Source: Acinetobacter tandoii DSM 14970 = CIP 107469 (GTDB taxonomy: Bacteria > Pseudomonadota > Gammaproteobacteria > Pseudomonadales > Moraxellaceae). From it: a stretch of 64,000 nucleotides of DNA. The position numbers and the translations under genes are program-made. This document shows positions 9,865 through 19,860 of the stretch, piece after piece (within the stretch, counting starts at the first letter, position 1; each line of letters begins with the position of its first letter). Location of the stretch: positions 62,001 to 126,000 of the forward strand of contig NZ_KE007366.1 of NCBI RefSeq assembly GCF_000400735.1. The letters run 5' to 3'. The notes below the pieces were generated by a model. The model had not been told where the DNA came from, did no database searches, and worked only from the letters and a program-made list of their open reading frames with translations.

Positions 9865-10929
9865 TCACTCCTGCTTCGACTTTAATACGGATAAATATTC
9901 TTTGACAGCGCGATTATGCTCGTCCAAGGTTGCGCTAAATTTATGACCACCATTACCCGTAGCAACAAAATAAATCGTGTTGGAGTCATCTGGATGCATT
10001 GCTGCCTCAATTGCTTTTTTACTTGGTAAAGCAATAGGCGTTGGAGGTAAGCCACTCATTGTATAAGTGTTATAAGCAGTCGGTGTTCTTAAATCTTGGC
10101 GGGTAATATTGCCTTTATAGCGATCTCCCATTCCGTAAATGACGGTTGGATCTGTTTGTAAACGCATACCCTTTTGCAAACGACGCACAAAGACACCTGA
10201 AACTTGCTGTAGTTCACTGTCCAAACTGGTCTCTTTTTCAATAATCGATGCCATAATCAGCGCTTCATATTTATTGTTATAGGGTAGATTCGGAGCACGA
10301 TTTTCCCAAGCTTGATCGAGATTTTTCATTTGACGACGGTACAAGTCTGTCAAAATTTTCTTGTCCGATTCACCTTTATTAAAGAAATAGGTGTCTGGTG
10401 CAAATAAACCTTCAGGATGTGAAAAAGGAATGTTCAAGGTTTGCAACATTTCAGCCTGAGGCAAGTTTGAAACCTCTTTTTTTACCAGTGGATTTTGTTG
10501 TAATTGCTCTACCAGTTGTTTAAAGGTGGTGCCTTCAATGACCAAAACACGATTCATCTGCGCATTTTCAGCGTTAGAAATAAACTCTAAAACCTGACGT
10601 ACACTCATACCCTGATCAATTTCATAAACACCTGCTTTTAAGCTCTCGTGAATCATGATTTTTTGATAAAGCTTTAAAATGATAGGAAAATAAATCTTAT
10701 TTTCTTTCGACAGTCGATCAATCAAACCTGAGTAACTATCCCCCTGACCAATGGCTAAAAGCTGTTTTTTCCCTTCAACTGGATAGGTCTTAAATAAACT
10801 TGACCAAAGAATACCTATGACAACAGCTAGAAATAGCCCAATAAAAATTCCCCATTTTTTAGCGGAGAATGTTGCTGTTGGTTTGCCTTTTTTAGCAGGC
10901 TTTTTTTTCGGTTTTGGTTTACTGCTCAT
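9865..10929 (-). CDS. mltG: Endolytic murein transglycosylase MltG
   Basis: Inner-membrane lytic transglycosylase thought to terminate nascent glycan strands. Basic N-terminus rich in Lys/Pro (residues 1-25), transmembrane helix at 27-45, LysM-like region, and catalytic domain with the essential Glu in MASIIEKET (Glu231) and the C-terminal YNTYTMSGLPPTPIA signature. 354 aa. It lies between pabC (7 nt upstream) and tmk (3 nt downstream), so the three are almost certainly one transcript. Confidence 0.95.
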   Translation of the reverse strand: MSSKPKPKKKPAKKGKPTATFSAKKWGIFIGLFLAVVIGILWSSLFKTYPVEGKKQLLAIGQGDSYSGLIDRLSKENKIYFPIILKLYQKIMIHESLKAGVYEIDQGMSVRQVLEFISNAENAQMNRVLVIEGTTFKQLVEQLQQNPLVKKEVSNLPQAEMLQTLNIPFSHPEGLFAPDTYFFNKGESDKKILTDLYRRQMKNLDQAWENRAPNLPYNNKYEALIMASIIEKETSLDSELQQVSGVFVRRLQKGMRLQTDPTVIYGMGDRYKGNITRQDLRTPTAYNTYTMSGLPPTPIALPSKKAIEAAMHPDDSNTIYFVATGNGGHKFSATLDEHNRAVKEYLSVLKSKQE

Positions 10930-10936
10930 AATAAAA

Positions 10937-11749
10937 TTAGGCTATCTGATTCAATTCTAGGGTATTAAAAAGTTCAATGCAGGGTTCAACCATTAATGTT
11001 TGCTGATCTAACACTGTGGCAATTTTCATGGGCTGCAAGGCATTACAGAAAAATAGGCTTTGTATATTTACTATCTCTTCCGATTTCACCAAACGCTGTT
11101 CGCATGGAATATCTTGCTGCTGCATACGACGAAGAATTTCAGCACGCATGACACCATGCACGCCATTATAACGAAGTTCAGGCGTAATCCATGTGTCATT
11201 TATGCGAAAGAAACAATTACTGCTTATCCCTTCGACAACTGAGCCTTGTACATCCAACACCAAAGCCTCTAGCAACCCCTGTTGATCGGCTTCTTGTTTA
11301 AGTATGACCTGTTCTAAACGGTTTAAAGTTTTTATGCCCACCAAGTTTGGCATACTCAAGCCCATAACACGCTGCAAGATACCCGACTGAATTTTCTGGT
11401 AATGAAATGTCTCAACAGTTTGTGGATAGAAGAACACCCAGACGTCAGCAACATGATCGGGCAGACTATAGCCGCGTTGTCCATCACCACGGCTAATGAC
11501 AACTTTTAAAGTCCCATTTAGACACCCAAAACCTTGTTGCATTTCTACTAAAGTTTCAGCAATCAAAGTTAAGTTTGCATGAAGTGATAAACGTTCACAT
11601 GCCAACTGTAAACGCGCGTAATGTAAGCGTTCCAGCTCAATCTGATTATTCACAATTCGTGCAGTCGTAAAGCAGCCATCGCCATAATGAAAAGCACGAT
11701 CAAGTAAGCTGACGTTCGTAACTTCCTGTGCATTCTTAAAACAAAGCAT
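10937..11749 (-). CDS. pabC: Aminodeoxychorismate lyase
   Basis: PLP enzyme releasing p-aminobenzoate and pyruvate from aminodeoxychorismate for folate. Fold-type IV features: DRAFHYGDGCFTT near the N-terminus, the PLP lysine in GIKTLNRLEQ, and the cofactor-binding VEGISSNCFF block. I chose ATG 11749 (270 aa), preceded by a G-rich Shine-Dalgarno GGGGGTAGTT; an in-frame TTG at 11761 would add four residues. First gene of the pabC-mltG-tmk operon and divergent from the sulfate operon. Branched-chain aminotransferases share the fold, but the operon supports PabC. Confidence 0.92.
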   Translation of the reverse strand: MLCFKNAQEVTNVSLLDRAFHYGDGCFTTARIVNNQIELERLHYARLQLACERLSLHANLTLIAETLVEMQQGFGCLNGTLKVVISRGDGQRGYSLPDHVADVWVFFYPQTVETFHYQKIQSGILQRVMGLSMPNLVGIKTLNRLEQVILKQEADQQGLLEALVLDVQGSVVEGISSNCFFRINDTWITPELRYNGVHGVMRAEILRRMQQQDIPCEQRLVKSEEIVNIQSLFFCNALQPMKIATVLDQQTLMVEPCIELFNTLELNQIA

Positions 11750-11908
11750 AACTACCCCCAAAGATCCTGTTGTAGTTTAGGGACTAGATTATCCAACTTA
11801 TTTCTTTTTTATTCATATCAAATTCGTTTTTTATTATTTTTTTTGCAAAAAACACAGCGCTATTCTTTGCTCATGTTAACGAACATTTAGAATTATTGAG
11901 GTCTGAAA

Positions 11909-12916
11909 ATGCGTTTTTCTACACTTAAACTCGGGGTGGTTGCTGCACTCATTTCAATTACAGCAGTACATGCTTCGGCAAAGGATTTCCTAAACGTGTC
12001 TTATGATCCGACACGTGAACTCTATGAAGACTTTAACAAACAGTTTGGACAATATTGGAAAAGCCGTACAGGTCAAGATATTAACTTCAAACAATCTCAT
12101 GGTGGTTCAGGCAAACAAGCACGTGCCGTTATTGATGGCTTAGATGCCGACGTTGTTACGTTAGCTTTGGCAGCCGATATTGATGCGATTGCAGACAAAA
12201 CCAACTTACTCCCGAAAGATTGGCAAAAGAAATTCCCACAAAACTCGACCCCTTACACATCAACTATCGTGTTTTTGGTTCGTAAAGGCAACCCTAAAGG
12301 AATCAAAGATTGGGGCGATTTGGTTAAGCCAGGTGTAGACATTATTACACCGAACCCAAAAACCTCTGGTGGTGCACGTTGGAACTATTTAGGGGCATGG
12401 GCATGGGCTAAACACAAATATGGTTCTGATGCCAAAGCACAAGAGTTTGTTCGTCAAATTTACAAACAAACGAAAGTACTCGACTCAGGTGCCCGTGGTG
12501 CCACAACAACTTTTGCTGAGCGCGGGATCGGAGATGTATTACTGGCTTGGGAAAATGAAGCTTACCTCGCTGTACGTGAACAACCAGGTAAATTCGAGAT
12601 TATCACACCATCTTTATCTATTTTAGCGGAACCTCCTGTTGCGATTGTTGAAAAGAATGCGCAAAAAGATGGCAATTTAAATCTTGCGAAAGGTTATCTG
12701 AACTTCCTGTATTCACCTCAGGGACAAGAGATCGCAGCGAAGAACTATTACCGTCCACGTAATGCAAGCGTACTGAAAAAATATTCAACAACCTTCAAAC
12801 CATTAAAACTGGTGACAATTGATAAGGAATTTGGTGGTTGGACCAAAGTGCAAAAACAGCATTTTGACAACGGTGGTATTTTCGATCAAATCGTGAAAAT
12901 CAATAGCGCAAAATAA
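11909..12916 (+). CDS. sbp: Sulfate ABC transporter, periplasmic binding protein
   Basis: Captures sulfate (or thiosulfate) in the periplasm for the CysTWA transporter. Signal peptide residues 1-24 ends HASA; the mature protein opens with [16 protein letters not shown], the Sbp/CysP hallmark, and has the ligand loops [13 protein letters not shown] and [13 protein letters not shown]. 335 aa. It heads the operon sbp-hydrolase-cysT-cysW-cysA. Whether sulfate or thiosulfate is preferred cannot be told from the sequence. Expression is expected to answer to CysB (encoded at 16475), by analogy with other proteobacteria. Confidence 0.94.
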   Translation: MRFSTLKLGVVAALISITAVHASAKDFLNVSYDPTRELYEDFNKQFGQYWKSRTGQDINFKQSHGGSGKQARAVIDGLDADVVTLALAADIDAIADKTNLLPKDWQKKFPQNSTPYTSTIVFLVRKGNPKGIKDWGDLVKPGVDIITPNPKTSGGARWNYLGAWAWAKHKYGSDAKAQEFVRQIYKQTKVLDSGARGATTTFAERGIGDVLLAWENEAYLAVREQPGKFEIITPSLSILAEPPVAIVEKNAQKDGNLNLAKGYLNFLYSPQGQEIAAKNYYRPRNASVLKKYSTTFKPLKLVTIDKEFGGWTKVQKQHFDNGGIFDQIVKINSAK

Positions 12917-12946
12917 AACGTTATTTAATTACACAGGAGCAACGTC

Positions 12947-13552
12947 ATGATTCATACCATAATCGTACCAGGTGTAGGTGGTAGTGAAGCACAACACTGG
13001 CAATCTTGGTTGCAACGTAACCTCATGTCTAGCTCCCGTGTAAATCAGACCGATTGGAACCAACCTGTCCTTAATCACTGGGTAGAGCAATTTACGAAAA
13101 CTCTGCGCCCTCTTCAAAGTGATGTACAAATCGTCGCACATAGCTTTGGCTGTTTAACGACAGTGGCTGCATTAGCATTGCATCCTGAGCTAAACAAGCA
13201 TGTGAAAAAGTTGATTTTAGTTGCGCCAGCCAATCCTGCCCGATTTGGCGAAGCGGGTTTCGCACGTGACAGTAAAACTGATTATCAAGCATTCTTTCAC
13301 CAATTGAAGATTCAGGTGCCTACAACCTTGCTCATTAGTGAAAATGATCCATGGTTAAGCTTTGAAGATGCACAACAGTTGGCACGTAGCTGGAAGCTGC
13401 AACCAGTGAATTTAGGTCAAGTGGGACATATTAATGTTGCATCAGGTTTTGGACCATTTCCTGAAATTTATGACTACCTGATTCCTGAACGCTCAATGTC
13501 TCGAATGCGTCTGTCTGATGATTATCCACATTTTCTGAACTATGCACTCTAG
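12947..13552 (+). CDS. RBBP9/YdeN-family alpha/beta hydrolase inside the sulfate operon
   Basis: A 201-residue single-domain serine hydrolase. The nucleophile elbow AHSFG puts Ser66, and Asp134 (SENDPW) and His161 (QVGHINVA) complete a textbook triad. The early motif VPGVGGSEAQHWQSWL is the RBBP9/YdeN signature. A strong AGGAG site precedes ATG 12947. It lies 30 nt after sbp and 75 nt before cysT, all on one strand, so it is likely co-expressed with the transporter. Its substrate is unknown; a link to sulfur metabolism, for example hydrolysis of a sulfur-containing ester or thioester, is inference from context only. Confidence 0.85.
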   Translation: MIHTIIVPGVGGSEAQHWQSWLQRNLMSSSRVNQTDWNQPVLNHWVEQFTKTLRPLQSDVQIVAHSFGCLTTVAALALHPELNKHVKKLILVAPANPARFGEAGFARDSKTDYQAFFHQLKIQVPTTLLISENDPWLSFEDAQQLARSWKLQPVNLGQVGHINVASGFGPFPEIYDYLIPERSMSRMRLSDDYPHFLNYAL

Positions 13553-13627
13553 GGTCTGCATAATTTAATTTACTGATTATTTTACTGATTTTATTTGATC
13601 AGTATTCTCACATTTTGAGGAATTGTC

Positions 13628-14461
13628 ATGTCGCAGCGATCCCGAGTGCTGCCAGGGTTTGGACTTTCGCTAGGTTTTACCCTCGCCTATTTATCTTTAA
13701 TTGTACTGATTCCACTTTCAGCAGTTTTTATTCGATCTCTAGATATTGGTTGGTCTGGTTTATGGGAAATTTTAAGTTCTGAACGTATCTTAAAAGCCTT
13801 ACAACTCAGCTTTACTACTGCACTCTTAGCAGCGATCATTAATGTTGTTTTTGGCTTATTACTGGCATGGTGCTTAGTTCGTTATCGTTTTCCAGGTAAA
13901 CGCATTGTTGATGCCTTGGTCGATTTACCTTTTGCCTTACCCACTGCGGTGGCTGGTATCGCGTTAACTTCACTTTATGCACCTACAGGTTGGGTTGGAC
14001 AATATCTCGATCCTTTAGGTATTCAAGTGGCATATACCCCAATCGGGATTACGCTTGCGCTTATCTTTATTGGCATTCCTTTTGTAGTTCGTACTGTTCA
14101 ACCTGTATTAAGTGACCTAGAAACAGAACTAGAAGAGGCAGCATCTGCATTAGGCGCGAATCGTCTGCAAATTGTGACTAAAATTATTTTACCCATTTTA
14201 TTCCCTGCGCTACTCACAGGTTTTGCTTTGGCATTTGCACGTGGTGTTGGCGAATATGGCTCTGTCATTTTTATTGCTGGTAATCAACCGTTCAAAACTG
14301 AAATTGCACCCCTCATGATTATCTCTCGTTTGGAAGAATATGATTATGCTGGTGCAACCACCATTGCTGTGGTCATGCTGTTAATTTCATTTGCACTACT
14401 CTTTTTAATTAACTTATTACAAGCATGGGCAAGTCGTCGTACAGGGAGAAATGCAATATGA
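13628..14461 (+). CDS. cysT: Sulfate ABC transporter permease CysT
   Basis: Inner-membrane subunit of the sulfate/thiosulfate importer. 277 aa with about six hydrophobic helices; the EAA loop for the ATPase is EEAASALGANRLQIVTKIILP around residue 175. GAGG precedes the ATG. Its TGA stop overlaps the ATG of cysW (ATGA), a sign of translational coupling and paired assembly of the two permeases. Confidence 0.95.
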   Translation: MSQRSRVLPGFGLSLGFTLAYLSLIVLIPLSAVFIRSLDIGWSGLWEILSSERILKALQLSFTTALLAAIINVVFGLLLAWCLVRYRFPGKRIVDALVDLPFALPTAVAGIALTSLYAPTGWVGQYLDPLGIQVAYTPIGITLALIFIGIPFVVRTVQPVLSDLETELEEAASALGANRLQIVTKIILPILFPALLTGFALAFARGVGEYGSVIFIAGNQPFKTEIAPLMIISRLEEYDYAGATTIAVVMLLISFALLFLINLLQAWASRRTGRNAI

Positions 14462-15348
14462 GCTTAGTTACCAACAGCAATGCCTTTGCTGAACGCCTAC
14501 AGTCTCGTGACGCCACTCGTGAACCTGTTTGGGTCCGTTACACTTTACTGAGCATTGCCTTAATTTTTTTCTTAAGCTGTTTAATTCTTCCGCTTATTCT
14601 GGTTTTTGTAGAAGCCTTTAAGCAAGGGATTGCAGTTTATATTCAGGCTCTAGTCGATCCAGACACTTTGTCTGCGGTCAAACTTACCTTACTTACAGCG
14701 GCAATTGCAGTTCCATTAAATGTAGTGTTTGGCGTAGCGGCAGCATGGTCGATCGCTAAGTTTAATTTCCGTGGAAAATCTATTTTAACCACCTTAATTG
14801 ATCTGCCATTTTCTGTTTCACCCGTTATTGCAGGTTTAATGCTGGCACTAATTTTTGGTACGCAAGGTTGGATAGGGAATTGGTTACTCGACCATGACAT
14901 CAAAATTCTGTATGCAGTCCCAGCGATTGTACTTGCAACTGTCTTTATTACCGTTCCTTTTGTGGCACGTGAGCTTATTCCGCTTATGGAAGCACAAGGT
15001 ACTGAGGAAGAAGAAGCTGCAATGGTTCTCGGCGCTTCAGGTTGGCAAACCTTCTGGAAAGTCACCCTGCCAAACATTAAATGGGGTCTGATTTACGGTG
15101 TAATTCTGTGTAATGCACGGGCTATGGGTGAGTTTGGCGCGGTATCTGTAGTTTCAGGACACATTCGTGGAGAAACCAACACCTTACCCTTGCATGTCGA
15201 AATTCTTTATAACGAGTACACCTTTAGTGCGGCTTTTGCAGTGTCCTCCTTATTGGCTCTATTGGCGATTGTTACCTTGATTTTGAAAACTTGGGTTGAA
15301 TATCGTCAGGAAAAGCAAAACAAAAGTAACAGCAGTTCAAGTCTTTAA
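14458..15348 (+). CDS. cysW: Sulfate ABC transporter permease CysW
   Basis: Second permease of the sulfate importer. I place the start at ATG 14458 (296 aa, [10 protein letters not shown]), which has GGGAGAA 8 nt upstream and overlaps the cysT stop by 4 nt; a longer in-frame extension back to 14425 would overlap cysT without a ribosome site. Six predicted helices; EAA loop [22 protein letters not shown] in the middle, [11 protein letters not shown] after it. Followed 14 nt later by cysA. Confidence 0.95.
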   Translation: MSLVTNSNAFAERLQSRDATREPVWVRYTLLSIALIFFLSCLILPLILVFVEAFKQGIAVYIQALVDPDTLSAVKLTLLTAAIAVPLNVVFGVAAAWSIAKFNFRGKSILTTLIDLPFSVSPVIAGLMLALIFGTQGWIGNWLLDHDIKILYAVPAIVLATVFITVPFVARELIPLMEAQGTEEEEAAMVLGASGWQTFWKVTLPNIKWGLIYGVILCNARAMGEFGAVSVVSGHIRGETNTLPLHVEILYNEYTFSAAFAVSSLLALLAIVTLILKTWVEYRQEKQNKSNSSSSL

Positions 15349-15362
15349 ATAGGAATGTCCCC

Positions 15363-16424
15363 ATGAGTATTCAAGTCAAAAACATTGAAAAGAACTTTGG
15401 TGCATTCCATGCACTTAAAAATATTTCTTTAGATTTCCCAGAAGGTCAATTGGTGGCTTTGCTTGGTCCTTCAGGTTGCGGTAAAACCACCCTGCTCCGT
15501 ATTATTGCGGGTTTAGAATCGGCAGATGGTGGACAGGTGATTTTAGAAGGTCAAGATGCCACTGATGTACATGTCCGAGAGCGTCAAGTTGGCTTTGTAT
15601 TCCAACACTATGCCCTATTCCGTCATATGACTGTCTTTGACAATATTGCCTTTGGTTTACGAGTTCGTCCACGTGCAACACGCCCTTCGGAAGCAGAAAT
15701 TAAAAAACGTGTTACCCGTTTACTGGATTTGGTTCAGCTTGGTTTCTTATCAGACCGCTATCCTGCTCAACTTTCAGGTGGACAACGTCAACGTATTGCC
15801 TTGGCCCGTGCCTTAGCGGTTGAGCCACGAGTATTGTTGCTGGATGAACCTTTTGGTGCACTCGATGCCAAAGTACGTAAAGAACTACGTCGTTGGTTAC
15901 GTACCTTACATGACGAATTGCACATTACTTCAATTTTCGTGACGCACGATCAGGAAGAGGCGCTAGAAGTTGCCGATCAAATTGTGGTAATGAACAAAGG
16001 CAATGTCGAACAGATTGGTTCGCCTCGCGAAGTCTACGAAAAACCTGCCACACCGTTTGTCTTTGACTTTTTAGGTCAAGCCAACCGATTTGAAGGTCAC
16101 AATCATCAAGGCATTATTCAATTGGGTGAAGACCGTATTCAGTTAGATGCTGCTCAACATGTGCCACATGGCAATGTCATTGCCTTTGCACGTCCGAATG
16201 AATTACGCATTCATACCCAACCCCAAGACAATGCAATTCAAGCCACATTCTTACGTGAAATTTGGATTGCAGGCAAAGTCTTGGCCGAGTTACAAGACCG
16301 TCAGGGCAACCTGATTGAAATCACACTCAGCCCAGAAGAGTCAAAATTACACCAATTTAGACCAAATCAAACTGTTTGGTTGAGTGCAACTGCATTACAC
16401 TTATTCGAAAATCAAGTCGCATAG
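15363..16424 (+). CDS. cysA: Sulfate/thiosulfate ABC transporter ATPase CysA
   Basis: ATP-hydrolysing subunit driving sulfate import. Walker [10 protein letters not shown] near residue 35, Q-loop [12 protein letters not shown] signature LSGGQRQR, Walker [13 protein letters not shown], and switch His in FVTHDQEEA. 353 aa with a C-terminal regulatory domain after residue 240 of the CysA/TOBE type ([12 protein letters not shown]). Last gene of the transport operon; cysB follows after 50 nt on the same strand. Confidence 0.96.
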   Translation: MSIQVKNIEKNFGAFHALKNISLDFPEGQLVALLGPSGCGKTTLLRIIAGLESADGGQVILEGQDATDVHVRERQVGFVFQHYALFRHMTVFDNIAFGLRVRPRATRPSEAEIKKRVTRLLDLVQLGFLSDRYPAQLSGGQRQRIALARALAVEPRVLLLDEPFGALDAKVRKELRRWLRTLHDELHITSIFVTHDQEEALEVADQIVVMNKGNVEQIGSPREVYEKPATPFVFDFLGQANRFEGHNHQGIIQLGEDRIQLDAAQHVPHGNVIAFARPNELRIHTQPQDNAIQATFLREIWIAGKVLAELQDRQGNLIEITLSPEESKLHQFRPNQTVWLSATALHLFENQVA

Positions 16425-16474
16425 AGACATAGAGGTGAGGCATCAACACCTCACCCGCTTTAAGGTATAGAGAA

Positions 16475-17398
16475 ATGAATTTCCAACAACTCAGAATTAT
16501 TCGAGAAACAGTGCGACAGAACTTCAACTTGACCGAAGCATCTGCTGCCTTATATACCTCTCAATCTGGGGTAAGTAAACATATTAAAGACTTAGAAGAT
16601 GAATTAGGGGTTCAATTATTCATTCGTAAGGGTAAACGTCTACTGGGATTAACAGAACCAGGACAAGCCTTACTCGGCATTGTGGAGCGGATGTTGGTCG
16701 ATGCCGATAATATTAAACGTTTAGCCGACGATTTTAATAAAGTAGATGAAGGGACTTTGACCATTGCTACTACGCACACCCAAGCGCGTTATGTCCTGCC
16801 GCCAATTGTGAACTTATTTAAAAAAGAATTTCCTAAAGTTCACCTTATTTTGCAACAAGCCAGCCCTGTTGAAATTACGGAAATGTTGTTACAAGGCGAA
16901 GCGGATATCGGTATTGCTACAGAATCTTTGACTACTGAAGATAATTTGGCCAGTGTGCCATTTTATAACTGGCAGCACTGCATTATTACCCCACAACAAC
17001 ATGAGCTAGCGCAAAAAGAAAACATTGAATTGGCTGATTTAGCACATTACCCATTAATTACTTATCACGGTGGTTTCACGGGTCGTTCTAAAATTGATAA
17101 AGCATTTGAAGATGCCCATATCGATGTCGATATTGTCATGTCTGCACTGGATGCCGATGTCATCAAAACCTATGTTGAACTCGGTATGGGTGTTGGTATT
17201 GTCAATAATGTTGCTTACGACGCTGAGCGTGATTATCGCTTAAAGCAAATTCAAACTGATATTTTTGGTGTAAACACCACATGGCTTGCAGTACGTAAAG
17301 GGCATTTACTGCGTGGTTATGGTTATGAGTTTATTTCACTTTGCTCACCAGAAACTGATATTAAAGCTTTGAAAAAAGTCGCATATCCTGAAGAATAA
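16475..17398 (+). CDS. cysB: CysB-type LysR regulator of sulfur assimilation
   Basis: LysR-family activator. N-terminal winged helix with the recognition segment LYTSQSGVSKHIKDLEDELG; the effector-binding domain has TTHTQARYVLP near residue 100, the CysB/Cbl hallmark that contacts the anionic ligand or N-acetylserine. 307 aa, shorter than the 324 aa E. coli protein. It sits directly behind cysA, so it may be partly autoregulated with the transporter. A CysB-type regulator called GigC is known to control cysteine metabolism in A. baumannii; whether this is its orthologue I could not test. Cbl is the alternative label. Confidence 0.9.
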   Translation: MNFQQLRIIRETVRQNFNLTEASAALYTSQSGVSKHIKDLEDELGVQLFIRKGKRLLGLTEPGQALLGIVERMLVDADNIKRLADDFNKVDEGTLTIATTHTQARYVLPPIVNLFKKEFPKVHLILQQASPVEITEMLLQGEADIGIATESLTTEDNLASVPFYNWQHCIITPQQHELAQKENIELADLAHYPLITYHGGFTGRSKIDKAFEDAHIDVDIVMSALDADVIKTYVELGMGVGIVNNVAYDAERDYRLKQIQTDIFGVNTTWLAVRKGHLLRGYGYEFISLCSPETDIKALKKVAYPEE

Positions 17399-17403
17399 CT
17401 ATC

Positions 17404-17438
17404 AACATGGAGGTAATGCACTGTATTACCTCCATGTT
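17404..17438 (+). terminator. Hairpin after cysB
   Basis: Perfect 14-bp inverted repeat (17404-17417 with 17425-17438) around a 7-nt loop, 6 nt after the cysB stop. The T tract is poor, so it may act as a 3' stabilising hairpin or a weak terminator. Confidence 0.7.
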
Positions 17439-17588
17439 ATCAACTCAACACTACAATGCTCAAATGTGCTATTCACAAAAATGTGAATGACATAAACCTC
17501 TTGCTTCACTCTGTAGAATTCCACACAATAACAATCACTCGCACACCAAAACAAAACCTCTTTTTATAATAATTCAGAGTATTTTAAT

Positions 17589-18797
17589 ATGTGGGTGATC
17601 CGAACATTTACATCTATAGTTATTTTTATTCCCCCCACATTGCAAGCGGGTGGCATGGAGTTGTCTGGTCAATCCATTTGGCCTTTTTTTGAAAAAGGCA
17701 ATTATGCCGAATTAACCTTCGCCCGTTTAAATGCAGATATTTCAGGTCAAGTCCAAAATCAAGCTGAATTGGCTGAAATTGGGGTCACTGACTTTTCCAC
17801 TGGAAACTTTGTGGAAAACCGTAATTTTGTACAGGCTGCTTTAAAATTTCAGCCTCATCCGAAAGTTTCATTCGGTCTCATCTTTGATCAACCCTTTGGT
17901 GTCGACATCCAATACCTTTATCGCCCCAATACCGTGATTGGACCGATTGAGATTGAAGCTACAGATATCAATTTTGACAGTCACAATATAACTAGCCTAT
18001 TTGGCTATCAGCCTAATCCTTCGTGGCAAATTTATGCAGGTCTCGGCATACAAAGCTTTGAAGGCAACTTAGATGTGTTTGGACAAAGTTTCTATTTTTT
18101 AAATGGATACCGCGCCGAGTTTGAAAAGGATCATGCCCTAGGTTGGCTTGCAGGTCTAAGTTATCAAATTCCAAAATACGCATTACGCAGTAGCCTAACC
18201 TATCGCTCGGCAATTAAACATCAAGTGCATGTAAATGAATCAATTCAGAACCAGCCTATTCACTTGACGACAGCAAAGAAAACTACAATAGAAACACCCT
18301 CTTCAGTCAATCTGGATTTCCAAACAGGACTTTCCCCCCAAAGTCTGCTGTATGCTTCACTGCGCTGGGTCAATTGGAGTGACTACATCATTCAGCCGAC
18401 TCAGTTTGCCGCCATTATTGAAAGTGCAGCGCAATATGCCCCTGAAATTGCTTCCTTTAACATGATTCAATATCAAGAAGATCAATGGTCTGGGAAAATT
18501 GGCATTGCGCATCAATTCAGTTCGCGCTGGGTCTCTACCCTTGATATAAGCTGGGACTCAGGGAACGGCAATACAGCTTCGACCTTAAGCCCTGTCGACG
18601 GTTACTATGGAGTTGGTCTAGGCGCCCTCTATTACTGGCAACCTCAATCCTTCTTTGCTTTAGGAACACAGTATTTACGCTTTAACAAAGCCAAAACTGT
18701 ACAGGATGCTGGAGCAAATACCAAACTTACTACTTTATATTCAGTGAATCAAAATGATGCATGGGTATTTGGTGGAAAAATCGGACATCACTTTTAG
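17589..18797 (+). CDS. FadL/OmpP1-family outer membrane transport protein
   Basis: 402-residue beta-barrel of the FadL family, which moves long-chain fatty acids or other hydrophobic compounds across the outer membrane. A signal peptide (residues 1-20, ending LQA) precedes the short hatch-type start GGMELSGQSIWPFFEKGNYAEL. The chain shows alternating amphipathic strands and ends in a C-terminal Phe (GHHF), the usual barrel insertion signal. The ribosome site is weak. It is alone, with a bidirectional terminator facing carO. Substrate is unknown; fatty acids, alkanes or aromatics are all possible in this genus. Confidence 0.85.
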   Translation: MWVIRTFTSIVIFIPPTLQAGGMELSGQSIWPFFEKGNYAELTFARLNADISGQVQNQAELAEIGVTDFSTGNFVENRNFVQAALKFQPHPKVSFGLIFDQPFGVDIQYLYRPNTVIGPIEIEATDINFDSHNITSLFGYQPNPSWQIYAGLGIQSFEGNLDVFGQSFYFLNGYRAEFEKDHALGWLAGLSYQIPKYALRSSLTYRSAIKHQVHVNESIQNQPIHLTTAKKTTIETPSSVNLDFQTGLSPQSLLYASLRWVNWSDYIIQPTQFAAIIESAAQYAPEIASFNMIQYQEDQWSGKIGIAHQFSSRWVSTLDISWDSGNGNTASTLSPVDGYYGVGLGALYYWQPQSFFALGTQYLRFNKAKTVQDAGANTKLTTLYSVNQNDAWVFGGKIGHHF

Positions 18798-18817
18798 TTG
18801 ATATTGTATGAATGTTT

Positions 18818-18845
18818 AAAAAAACGGGCATTTAGCCCGTTTTTC
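18818..18845. terminator. Bidirectional terminator between FadL-like and CarO-like genes
   Basis: Stem AAAACGGGC (18821-18829) with GCCCGTTTT (18835-18843), loop of 5 nt, A run on one side and T run on the other. It suits both convergent genes. Confidence 0.88.
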
Positions 18846-18862
18846 TAGAATAAGATTATCTC

Positions 18863-19570
18863 TTAGAAGTGATAACTTACACCGAGTTTCGCCACTGGCA
18901 TCCACTCATATTTATCGTCGTTTTCGACATTACGTTCGTGTTCAGCCAATAACGCCTGATCCGCTGCTGTACCACCGACACCTGTCAGTTTAGCTTGTGG
19001 ATTACCTGTGTAGTAAGCACCTACCTCACCAAACACACCAATCTTGTCATTGATTTTAGGTGCAAAACCAAGACCTAAGTAAGGTGCAATGTCATTGTTA
19101 TAGCTAACTTTACCTGTCACAGACTCAAAACTGGTTGGAGTCCCATCAATCTCGATATTACCGCTACCTGCTTTAGATTTGAGCGTATATTCACTATCGA
19201 CATAACCTACACCTGCTGCCATATAGAGTGAATTTGCCCACATGTTCGAACTTGTGCCCCAAGGACGTACTTCAGCATTTAAATATGTAAGGTTATTCTT
19301 CATGTCCATGTCGTATTTTACGCCATCAACAGACAAGTCATCTGACCAAGAAACATCACCACCATTGTAACCTAAGGTTACGCCAACATAAGGGTTAACG
19401 GTCCAAGTGACTGCTCCACCATAACCTGTTGTTCCTGCTTCAGCACGCACAGAAGTAGGAATAAGCTGATTAGAAACACGACCATCATTAATTACAGGTT
19501 CTTCTGCCATTGCAGTCCCTGCAAAAGCGGTCATTGTTGTTGCAATTGCAATTAAACTTAATTTTTTCAT
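18863..19570 (-). CDS. carO: CarO-family outer membrane porin
   Basis: Eight-strand-type barrel of the CarO family, found in Acinetobacter and relatives. In A. baumannii CarO passes basic amino acids such as ornithine and its loss is associated with carbapenem resistance. Signal peptide residues 1-22 ends AMA; mature blocks VRAEAGTTGYGGA, NPYVGVTLGYNGGDVSWSDD, YLNAEVRPWGTS, NDIAPYLGLGFAPKI and GVFGEVGAYYTGNP match the CarO I remember closely; the C-terminus ends in SYHF. 235 aa. GAGGAG precedes the ATG. Extracellular loop sequences differ from the A. baumannii variants, as is usual. Drug permeability cannot be inferred. Confidence 0.88.
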   Translation of the reverse strand: MKKLSLIAIATTMTAFAGTAMAEEPVINDGRVSNQLIPTSVRAEAGTTGYGGAVTWTVNPYVGVTLGYNGGDVSWSDDLSVDGVKYDMDMKNNLTYLNAEVRPWGTSSNMWANSLYMAAGVGYVDSEYTLKSKAGSGNIEIDGTPTSFESVTGKVSYNNDIAPYLGLGFAPKINDKIGVFGEVGAYYTGNPQAKLTGVGGTAADQALLAEHERNVENDDKYEWMPVAKLGVSYHF

Positions 19571-19860
19571 TGCTGGTCTCCTCAGAAGATTAACTTTTAA
19601 TCATGAAGTTGTTTTGATGAACCCATCCTAGACCAGAACATCGGTGCTTTTTATGAACGATTTGCTTAGTTTGTGTTAACTTTTGATACATATTTCATAA
19701 AATATAGTTTGCAAACACTTATTTGTTTAACAACTTATACAATTTAACATAGGTTTTTACTGAACTACCTTAATTATTAATTCCGATGCTAAGACGATTT
19801 TTCATCTATTTTTGGGCAAATATAGTGTAAAATCTTCAAAATTTTTTTGGAAGGAAGATC

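Noticed and set aside
14643..15077. Minus-strand open frame of 144 codons inside cysW
   Set aside because: Ser/Ala/Thr/Pro-rich antisense shadow of a well-supported permease gene.
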